A stretch of DNA of 11,990 nucleotides from Fusobacterium sp. GTDB taxonomy: Bacteria; Fusobacteriota; Fusobacteriia; Fusobacteriales; Fusobacteriaceae. Under the pieces are notes generated by a model. The model saw only the letters and a list, made by a program, of their open reading frames with translations, did not search any database and had not been told where the DNA came from. Positions 7,301 to 11,990 of the stretch are shown here, piece by piece. The position numbers and the translations under genes were made by a program. The stretch spans positions 1 to 11,990 of the forward strand of contig NZ_JAWDXO010000073.1 of assembly GCF_032477075.1 (NCBI RefSeq), in the 5' to 3' direction. Position 1 is the first letter of the stretch; every line of letters starts with the position of its first letter.

Positions 7301-8013
7301 ACCTTCAGTTTTTAAACGATTATTTACTAAAGTGTTGATTTCTCTTAATCTTCCAAAGATTTCTCCCATACCATAACGGTCTATATCTTCAAATACAATT
7401 ACATCAACATTTGCTTCTTCAAATAAATAAAGAACTTCGTTTAAATATTTATCAAAAAAGGATTCATTACTATCTTCTGCTATTTCTATTTCATTTCCAT
7501 TGAGATTTAATTTCTTAAAAATATTTTTAGTTTTTTGAATTTTTAATGCTTTATAAATAAAAATTCCTAACAAAAATGACAAACCTACAAAACTTAAGAA
7601 TCTAAAGATATTAGTAGTTGAAAAAGTTAAACAAGGAAGATCTTTTAATATAAAGGCTTTCCATTTATAAAAATAAATATTATAAAACAATGCAAGAATA
7701 AGTAACATTATTAAAACAGTTGAAAAAAGTATTTCTCCCTTATCAATTTTTCTTTTTACTTTAAAGCAAGTTTGAGGTATTTTATCAACTGAAATTTGGT
7801 GTATTAATTGATTTAAAATTTTTGATTCTAAAGTATTTATATTTTCTTTTCTTGATTTTTATAGCTTTCAAGGACACTACTTTTTCCAGCACCATAACTC
7901 CCAGAGATGGCTATATTTTTTATATTGTTATTTTTTAAACTATAACTTATTGCTTCCTTATAAATATCCAAAGTAACATCATTTACAGGGCTTAGATCAT
8001 AAAATTTACTCAT
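4397..8013 (-). pseudogene. YobI/KAP-type membrane P-loop NTPase, frameshifted and with an internal stop
   Basis: The gene starts at ATG 8013 (AAAGGAG just upstream) with MSKFYDLSPVNDVTLDIYKE, then IKNIAISGSYGAGKSSVLES, a clear Walker A typical of YobI-like NTPases. About 10 codons later this frame stops (near 7837), and a second frame takes over with ENINTLESKILNQLIHQI. The join is short of the usual residues, so a deletion with frameshift near 7850 is likely. The second frame has two membrane spans (about 7735-7670 and 7620-7555), as in KAP NTPases where spans are inserted between Walker A and B. Walker B follows, VIVFEDIDRYG (about 7406-7374). A long, coiled, charged C-terminal region of about 900 residues has no recognised domain. 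TAA at 4505 interrupts the frame; beyond it 35 coding-like codons (LDLTYNFSNKIKGLLLDNSF and on) run to TAA at 4397. Proteins of this class are often in defence islands; their trigger is unknown. The part from ATG 7708 alone would lack Walker A. Confidence 0.75.
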
Positions 8014-8057
8014 ATATCTCCTTTAAATAATCAATTAATTTAATTCACTTCAAGTTA

Positions 8058-8066
8058 AGTATAACA
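8058..8066 (-). promoter_or_regulatory. extended -10 element before the YobI-type gene
   Basis: Minus-strand TGTTATACT (8066-8058) is a near-consensus extended -10. The only TTGAAA upstream is 21 bases from the -10, too far, so the -35 is weak. The leader to the ATG at 8013 would be about 38 bases. Confidence 0.45.
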
Positions 8067-8105
8067 TAAAAGAGAAGAGAATTCTTTCAAAATATTCTAG
8101 AGTAA

Positions 8106-8183
8106 GAACAGAAAGTACTAGGAAAGAAAAATCCCTGGGCAAAATCTAAAAATAAGGATAAAGAATCAGAAAATGAGAGATAA
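8106..8183 (+). pseudogene. detached gene tail encoding KVLGKKNPWAKSK...ESENER
   Basis: This is an open stretch with no start codon or ribosome site. It encodes EQKVLGKKNPWAKSKNKD followed by KESENER and TAA. Sixteen of the last seventeen residues match the end of the MORN-repeat protein, and GAGAGATAA plus a GA-rich stretch after it also match. Its first 18 bases of high similarity are identical to the end of the ArdC pseudogene. It is best read as the severed 3' end of the ArdC gene; a lost third gene with the same tail is the alternative (KVLGKKNPW is also close to EVLDKRNPW of the MORN protein). Confidence 0.7.
8120..8137 (+). repeat. 18-bp direct repeat, right copy
   Basis: Identical to 3979-3996. 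Here the sequence continues GGCAAAATC, keeping the frame open through the NPWAKSK tail. It is the probable right boundary of the inserted cassette. Confidence 0.75.
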
Positions 8184-8190
8184 TATGAGG

Positions 8191-8217
8191 GATTACTAGA
8201 AATAGTAGTCTTTTTTT
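8191..8217 (+). terminator. terminator of the interrupted operon
   Basis: GATTACTA and TAGTAGTC form an 8-bp stem (one G-T pair) closed by a GAAA tetraloop, followed by seven T. It lies eight bases after the TAA of the severed tail, as expected for the original end of the MORN-ArdC operon. Confidence 0.9.
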
Positions 8218-8294
8218 ATTTAGAAGTCATATCGTTTATAGAATATTATAAACAGAAAAATTATAAGAATGAAATCTTGTAGAGGACATATTCA

Positions 8295-8323
8295 TTGACA
8301 TATAAATTTTTTTAAATTATACT
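8295..8323 (+). promoter_or_regulatory. near-consensus sigma-70 promoter
   Basis: A perfect TTGACA (8295-8300), a 17-base spacer and TATACT (8318-8323) are present. Transcription would start about 8330, leaving a short leader to the 205-residue gene at 8366. High basal expression is expected. Confidence 0.85.
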
Positions 8324-8365
8324 ACTTTTAAAATATATTGATTAAAATGTGAGGGGGAATAGAAA

Positions 8366-8983
8366 ATGTTAAGAACATTAGAAAAAATGGCAAGAATTGG
8401 AGAAAGAATTTATTTAAAAAAGGGTGATGATATTATAGAAATAAGTGCTTCAGCCAAAGAAGGAGAAGCTTTTTTAGTAACAAAATCTGGAAACATATTA
8501 AGAAACGATGGTGTAAAAGGTGTGCTAAAGCAATTCCTAAATTTAGGTTACTCTTTAACATTTGGAAAAGAAACAATAAAAGATTTGGCAAGTCATTTAG
8601 TAGCTCGTATTGAAAATGGAGAAAAAATAAGATTATATAAAGATTATAGTGATTCTAAAAATGAAATTTCTCATTTTTATAAAATAGTAATTAAAGAACG
8701 TGAGGATTTAGATGTAGTAGGAGTAAAAGAAATTAGAGCAAGAAGTTGGACTTTTAGTTTTCCATTAGATGAAAAATTTGAAAGAGAATTAACAGAAGAT
8801 GAAAAATCGCTAAAAGTAAGTACTGAAAATGAAATAACAATCAAGAGTGAATTTATACATCATTTACATATAGTAGAGTTTATAGAAAAGCTTTTAAAAG
8901 AGAGCTACTTTCCAATATATAAAGAAGAATCTATTCCTGAAGAAGAAGAATATTTTGAATATTTATTAACATGGAAAGATTAA
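8366..8983 (+). CDS. 205-residue protein of unknown function
   Basis: The protein begins MLRTLEKMARIGERIYLKKG, is soluble, has no signal peptide or membrane span, and alternates charged beta-like and helical stretches. It ends in an acidic SIPEEEEYFEYLLTWKD. I see no catalytic motif and do not recognise the family. GAGGGGG about eight bases upstream supports the start, and one of the best promoters in the window drives it alone; a terminator hairpin follows at 9037-9072. It is a monocistronic, intact gene between a broken operon and a decayed stretch, so it may be under selection. A role in regulation, defence or element maintenance cannot be told apart from sequence alone. Confidence 0.8.
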   Translation: MLRTLEKMARIGERIYLKKGDDIIEISASAKEGEAFLVTKSGNILRNDGVKGVLKQFLNLGYSLTFGKETIKDLASHLVARIENGEKIRLYKDYSDSKNEISHFYKIVIKEREDLDVVGVKEIRARSWTFSFPLDEKFERELTEDEKSLKVSTENEITIKSEFIHHLHIVEFIEKLLKESYFPIYKEESIPEEEEYFEYLLTWKD

Positions 8984-9036
8984 AAAGCTTATTTTTTAAT
9001 CCAATAATTTAATTGAATAAAAATATCTATAGATAA

Positions 9037-9072
9037 AAAAGTCTGGTCCACTCATAGTAGTACCAGACTTTT
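9037..9072. terminator. bidirectional terminator after the 205-residue gene
   Basis: AAAAGTCTGGT (9037-9047) and ACCAGACTTTT (9062-9072) form a perfect 11-bp stem with a 14-base loop. T-runs lie on both strands, the longer (six) on the minus strand. Confidence 0.8.
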
Positions 9073-9144
9073 AGAAAAAGCTTTCAAAATTATAATGCAT
9101 GAAATTTATTATATAATTTATATTTTTGAAAATACACATAAAGT

Positions 9145-9180
9145 AAAAAAGAGAATGACACAAGTGTTATCCTCTTTTTA
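9145..9180. terminator. second bidirectional terminator
   Basis: A stem of about 16 bp (AAAAAGAG-A-ATGACAC against GTGTTAT-C-CTCTTTTT, one mismatch and one G-U pair) closes on a two- to three-base loop. T-runs lie on both strands. On the minus strand it follows the tRNA remnant and dead membrane gene. Confidence 0.75.
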
Positions 9181-9201
9181 TAAATCCATTATTTTTATTA
9201 T

Positions 9202-9283
9202 TGGTGAAGAGTGTAAGATTCGAACTTACTGTGCAAGTCTATTCTAACTGATATTTTGGATTAGATTGATTAGAAAACTCTCC
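9202..9283 (-). pseudogene. tRNA 3'-end remnant (T-arm, acceptor strand, CCA)
   Basis: On the minus strand GTAAG-TTCGAAT-CTTAC is a perfect T-arm, followed by ACTCTTC, A and an encoded CCA (9204-9202). GGAGAGT (9283-9277) could pair with ACTCTTC over seven bases with one G-U. The 47 bases between them form no normal D-arm or anticodon arm and lack the D-loop GG. So it is not a working tRNA; it is either a decayed gene or the short copy of a tRNA 3' end left by integration of a mobile element. The 5' part overlaps the end of the dead membrane gene. Confidence 0.5.
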
Positions 9284-9583
9284 ACTTGACTAAAGCACAT
9301 ATACCTACAATCCACATATAAATTCCCCCTTCAATATTTACAAACATATCAAAACTCATTTTAAACTCAAAAGTCATCTCAATAAATAAGCCTACATTAC
9401 AAAGAAGAGAATCCAAAACAAAACCAAAACTACCAGATGAAAAAGCAATTTATTTTATTGTCATATCATAACACATTTTCTTTATAAAATCAAATTTTCT
9501 ATATCGCCAAATAACAAGTCCGATAATTTAATGGATAAGAAAATAAAACCAATATCTATAATCAGAATTTTTTTACTTTTATG
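9270..9583 (-). pseudogene. decayed small membrane-protein gene
   Basis: On the minus strand, pieces of one hydrophobic protein lie in two frames. From about 9574 the first reads ILIIDIGFIFLSIKLSDLLF and on to GDIENL, then stops. The second, overlapping from about 9508, reads WRYRKFDFIKKMCYDMTIK, hits TAA at 9450-9452, and continues IAFSSGSFGFVLDSLLCNVG to NIEGGIYMWIVGICALVKW and TAA at 9270. Two or three membrane spans are evident. A frameshift near 9500 and the nonsense codon disable it, and no start codon is found; the inverted-repeat element beginning at 9591 sits where the 5' end should be. I do not recognise a function. Downstream ATGs (9377, 9317) give only 35 and 15 codons and are unlikely starts. 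Confidence 0.5.
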
Positions 9584-9590
9584 TCAATAG

Positions 9591-9758
9591 AAAAAATTAG
9601 TTTATTTTTTTCAATACTTGTCATAAGCTGGAAGTGACAAGTATTTTACCTAGTGAAATCAATACTAAAGTTTTATTTTGTTTTTCCTAATTGCTTTTAC
9701 TTGCTATAAATACTATAATACAATTAATATGACAAGTATTGAAAAAATCTAATTTTTT
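9591..9758. repeat. MITE-like inverted-repeat element (168 bp)
   Basis: Positions 9591-9625 and 9728-9758 are inverted copies. TTTTTTCAATACTTGTCATA pairs perfectly over 20 bases, and the outer AAAAAATTAG arms also match, with a short gap between. A third copy of TGACAAGTATT (9635-9645) forms an 11-bp hairpin with the left arm (9613-9623). There is no coding capacity. It could be a miniature transposable element or a regulator-binding cluster; no clear target duplication is visible. Confidence 0.5.
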
Positions 9759-10033
9759 ATTAAATAGACTATAGAGTATCATATCATTACAAAAATATAT
9801 TCTTGTTAAAAACATTCTTTTTTATTTCGATATTTTATCGGACTTTATTCTTTGTATCTAAAACACTTACTTATTCATTGAATTTACTTGCCATAAATGA
9901 TAGAATGATAATATGTTTTTCAATATGTTTTATTCTCCAGGATAAAAAGATTGTTTGAATTATTATTTCGTTTTAATTTCCTGGAAGTATGTTTTTTTAT
10001 TTCAATACAATAATTGATACTGGAGGAATATTA
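9759..10033. other. gene-free AT-rich leader region with short repeats
   Basis: I see no convincing ORF here. It contains a variant of the repeated word ACTTGYYATAA (9886-9896), an 11-bp inverted match of AAGTCCGATAA (9516-9526) as TTATCGGACTT (9835-9845), a CGATA/TATCG hairpin (9828-9840), and CCAGGA/TCCTGG half-sites around 9938-9984. Some may be control sites for the gene at 10034. Confidence 0.4.
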
Positions 10034-10249
10034 ATGGCTACTTATAAAGAAATACAACAATATGTTAAAAATAAATATGGTTATTCTGTAAAGACTTGCT
10101 GGATTGCACATATGAAAGAATTATCAGGAATAAAAGTAAAAGTTTCACATAGAAGATATGATGAAAATGTAAGAACTAATCCTTGTCCTGAAAATAAAAT
10201 GAAAGGTATAAAAGAAGCTTTCGTACATTTTGGAATGCTCAAAAAATAA
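10034..10249 (+). CDS. small conserved-looking protein (71 residues)
   Basis: I choose ATG 10034 (MATYKEIQQYVKNKYGYSVK) over the ATG at 9989, because GGAGG at 10022-10026 lies seven bases before it and the extra 15 residues look unlike coding sequence. The protein reads on through TCWIAHMKELSGIKVKVSHR, RYDENVRTNPCPENKMKGIK and EAFVHFGMLKK. It is basic and soluble, with Cys and His residues that could bind metal but no classical motif. Small proteins with this TCWIAH...NPCPE...I.EAF.HFGM pattern are, to my recollection, widespread in low-GC bacteria without a known function. No partner gene is close: 740 bases upstream are gene-free on this strand, and a separate TPR gene follows after 105 bases. 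Confidence 0.75.
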   Translation: MATYKEIQQYVKNKYGYSVKTCWIAHMKELSGIKVKVSHRRYDENVRTNPCPENKMKGIKEAFVHFGMLKK

Positions 10250-10354
10250 TTTATCTTCAGTAGTTAATTTTAAAAAATTTATGCATTAATTTATTTCTGA
10301 AGAAAAAATATAAATTCTTAAATTTTTATTAAAGATAGGATAAAGGGAGTAGTC

Positions 10355-11401
10355 ATGAAAAAAATATTATTAGTATTTTTATTATTAGGATTATTTGGTG
10401 GCTGGATAGAAAAACCTAATGAAAAAGAAAAAGCTGAAGTATCCTCAGTTAATTTAAAAGAAGCTGAAATATATTATAACAAAGGAAACTCTAAGTTTGA
10501 TTTAAGTGATTTTGAAGGAGCTATATTCAATTACAATAAAGCTATCAACTTAGATCCTAAGTATGCAGATATTTACTACAATAGAGGGCTTGCTAAATAT
10601 AACTTAAAACAATATAAGGAAGCTATTTTAGATTATGATAAAGCTATTGAATTAGTACCTAAAGATTCAGTAGCATATTACAATAGGGGAAACTCTAAAG
10701 ATGAATTAAAAGATTATGAAGGAGCAATTTCAGATTACACCAAAGCTATTAATTTAGATTCTAAATATGCAGATGCATACTACAATAGAGGTATTACTAA
10801 GAATAAATTAAACGATTATGAGGGAGCAATTTTAGATTACAGCAAGGTTATAGAATTAAACCCTAATGATGTAGATGCTTATTCTAATAGGGGAAGTGTC
10901 AGAAATGATTTAAAACAATATAAAGAAGCTATTTTAGACTATGATAAAGTTATTGAATTAAATCCTGATGATGCAGATGCATACTACAATAGAGGACTTA
11001 CTAAAGATGCCTTAAAACAATATAAAGAAGCTATCTTAGATTATAACGAAGCTATTAAATTAGAGCCTAATAATGCAGAGGCATATAATAACAGAGGGAG
11101 TGCTAGAAATGATTTGAAACAGTATAAAGAAGCTATCTTAGATTATAATAAAGCTATTGAATTAAATTCTAATAAATCATTAGTATATTATAATAGAGGG
11201 CTTAGTAAATATGTCTTAGAATATTATATAGAAGCTATTTTAGATTTTGATAAAGCAATAAAGTTAGATCCTGACGGTGCAGATGCATATTATAATAGAG
11301 GACTTGCTAGATATAAGTTAAAAAATTATATAGGAGCTGATTCAGACTTTAAAAAAGCTAATGAATTAAATCCTGAACTTAAAAATCCATATAAGAATTA
11401 G
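10355..11401 (+). CDS. secreted nine-repeat TPR protein, lipobox cysteine replaced by Trp
   Basis: The protein (348 residues) begins with a signal peptide MKKILLVFLLLGLFGGW. Residues 37-342 are exactly nine TPR units of 34 residues with the pattern A-x-A-Y-Y-N-R-G-x-x-K-x-x-L-K-x-Y-K-E-A-I-L-D-Y-x-K-A-I-x-L-x-P. A short tail KNPYKN follows. TPR arrays form a superhelix for binding proteins. LFGG followed by Cys would be a lipoprotein signal; here TGG codes Trp, so the protein may be released or kept by an uncleaved helix. AAAGGGAG lies shortly before the ATG. The 102-bp DNA repeats are similar enough to allow unit gain or loss by recombination. It is a single gene; the partner is unknown. Confidence 0.85.
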   Translation: MKKILLVFLLLGLFGGWIEKPNEKEKAEVSSVNLKEAEIYYNKGNSKFDLSDFEGAIFNYNKAINLDPKYADIYYNRGLAKYNLKQYKEAILDYDKAIELVPKDSVAYYNRGNSKDELKDYEGAISDYTKAINLDSKYADAYYNRGITKNKLNDYEGAILDYSKVIELNPNDVDAYSNRGSVRNDLKQYKEAILDYDKVIELNPDDADAYYNRGLTKDALKQYKEAILDYNEAIKLEPNNAEAYNNRGSARNDLKQYKEAILDYNKAIELNSNKSLVYYNRGLSKYVLEYYIEAILDFDKAIKLDPDGADAYYNRGLARYKLKNYIGADSDFKKANELNPELKNPYKN

Positions 11402-11464
11402 AATTTATTGTATACAATCTCTTCCTGAAGGAAAATATATATAATTTCAAAGTTTATGAAAAAA

Positions 11465-11505
11465 ATGGCTTTGTAAAATCAATTTTAAGAGCTTTTAAAA
11501 GCCAT
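11465..11505. repeat. inverted repeat before the recombinase gene
   Basis: ATGGCTTT (11465-11472) and AAAGCCAT (11498-11505) are perfect inverted copies, and the right arm contains the palindrome GCTTTTAAAAGC. TTGTATACAA nearby is also palindromic. No T-run follows. It could be a recombinase or regulator site; evidence is limited to symmetry. Confidence 0.3.
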
Positions 11506-11543
11506 AGCCTACCTACAGTATACCTAATTTTTAAGGAGAAAAA

Positions 11544-11960
11544 ATGGAAAGTGTAAAATATATAAAAGAAGATGATCTAAAAAGAATAAGGGAAGTACTG
11601 AAGTATAAAAATAAACCTGTTATCCTGGAACTTATAAATTTTGGTGTAAATGTAGCTCTTCGTATTTCAGATCTACAGAAGCTAAAATTTGAAGATATAA
11701 CTAAAGATAATAAAATAATTCTTAGAGAACAGAAAACAGGAAAGACAAGAGAGATCCAGCTTAATAATACCTGTGTAAAATCTGTAGCAAACCTAAAGAA
11801 AGTTTATAAGGAATTAGGATATCCTATTGATTCAGGATATATTTTTAAGTCCCTTTATAGAAAATATGTAAAAGAAAAAGAAGATTATTATAGGGGTAGC
11901 TCCGATTTTTGTGGCTTTTTTCCCCAAATATTAAGCTATCTCAATAAAAGCAAGGATTAA
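11544..11960 (+). pseudogene. tyrosine recombinase/integrase, catalytic C-terminus lost
   Basis: The start is supported by AAGGAG upstream of ATG. Residues 1-115 match the N-terminal half of a phage-type integrase catalytic domain: the first catalytic Arg in NVALRISDLQKLKFEDI, and the beta-hairpin Lys in EQKTGKTREIQL. The family continues with HxxR and the nucleophilic Tyr, giving about 180 residues or more for this minimal type. Here, after KEKEDYY (about 11888), the sequence changes to RGSSDFCGFFPQILSYLNKS and stops. Without Arg II, His and Tyr it cannot cut DNA. The abrupt change suggests an inserted element beginning near GGGGTAGCTCC. It may once have moved this region or the 4.1-kb cassette; that link is speculation. 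Confidence 0.75.
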
Positions 11961-11990
11961 TAGTTTATAAAAAAAGAGATAATACCATCT
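11889..11990. other. possible end of an insertion element interrupting the integrase
   Basis: From about 11889 the sequence GGGGTAGCTCCGATTTTTG no longer fits the integrase. GGGG-rich tips followed by an AT-rich stretch resemble the terminal repeat of an IS of the ISL3 type, but the other end lies outside the window and no transposase is visible. Confidence 0.3.

Larger units (their letters stand above)
3997..8119. mobile_element. 4.1-kb inserted cassette: type I toxin-antitoxin plus YobI-type NTPase
   Basis: The segment lies between two perfect 18-bp direct repeats. Removing it together with one repeat copy rejoins CCC-TG to G-GCA and lets the ArdC frame read on to NPWAKSKNKDKESENER and a stop at 8183. 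This is followed by an intrinsic terminator at 8191, the natural end of the operon. The cargo is a 22-residue toxin-like gene with a divergent small RNA and one large minus-strand NTPase gene, all more AT-rich than the flanks. No recombinase or terminal inverted repeat is seen inside. An 18-bp duplication is long for a transposon, so an attachment core or recombination between tail repeats is more likely. The alternative is that the right copy belongs to a third, lost gene with the same tail. Confidence 0.55.

Noticed and set aside
9230..9310. A complete tRNA including a D-arm-like TAGTCAAGTGG and a TTTCTAA loop
   Set aside because: The implied 5' acceptor does not pair with ACTCTTC, and the D and anticodon stems do not form; the stretch is also the end of the dead membrane gene.
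9270..9317. 15-codon hydrophobic ORF (MWIVGICALVKWRVF) with GGGGG upstream, as a third toxin
   Set aside because: It reads continuously with upstream membrane-protein sequence in the same frame, so it is the tail of a decayed gene rather than a separate peptide gene.
10450..11390. Tandem 102-bp repeats as a non-coding satellite or CRISPR-like array
   Set aside because: The period is exactly 34 codons and translates to canonical TPR units in one frame; no spacers exist. No CRISPR array was seen anywhere in the window.

Overview
The window is very AT-rich, uses AGA and TTA/ATA-rich codons, and carries strong GGAGG ribosome binding sites. It looks like an accessory region, probably a conjugative plasmid or integrated element, from a Fusobacterium-like low-GC anaerobe. 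The taxonomic call is inference from composition and protein character; no ribosomal or housekeeping marker is present. The mobile-element call rests on the end of a topoisomerase III, an ArdC-type antirestriction gene, and a tyrosine recombinase fragment.

Layout. Positions 1-611 hold the C-terminus of topoisomerase III. Positions 683-967 hold a minus-strand unit: strong promoter, long structured leader, 29-residue membrane peptide and terminator. This resembles a type I toxin gene, but no clear antitoxin RNA was found. Positions 992-3997 hold a plus-strand operon: a 539-residue MORN/YwqK-like repeat protein, a 47-residue hypothetical protein, and an ArdC-family gene broken by two frameshifts. 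The ArdC reading frame stops at 3997, inside an 18-bp sequence that recurs perfectly at 8120-8137. Joining the two copies restores the ArdC frame in phase and gives it the same C-terminal tail as the MORN protein. The intervening 4.1 kb therefore looks like an insertion. It carries (a) a compact, divergent type I toxin-antitoxin candidate at 4012-4272: a 22-residue hydrophobic peptide whose leader can pair with its own ribosome binding site, and an oppositely transcribed RNA of about 60 nt whose 5' end has 19-nt complementarity to the toxin message. It also carries (b) a large minus-strand YobI/KAP-type membrane P-loop NTPase gene, broken by a frameshift after Walker A and an in-frame stop near its end.

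Beyond the insertion come the operon terminator (8191-8217), a near-consensus promoter driving a 205-residue protein of unknown function, and about 1 kb of decayed sequence. That stretch holds two terminators, a tRNA 3'-end remnant, a dead minus-strand membrane-protein gene and a MITE-like inverted-repeat element. Then follow a small conserved-looking protein (71 residues), a secreted nine-repeat TPR protein whose lipobox cysteine position is a tryptophan, and a tyrosine recombinase that loses its catalytic C-terminus at a probable insertion junction near 11888.

The most interesting items are the divergent toxin/antisense-RNA pair and its location inside a cassette bounded by 18-bp direct repeats. 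The shared C-terminal tail of two unrelated proteins and the structured leader of the 29-residue peptide are next. The large genes are mostly broken while the tiny toxin units are intact. This fits a decaying element held by addiction modules, but assembly indels are an alternative that should be excluded.
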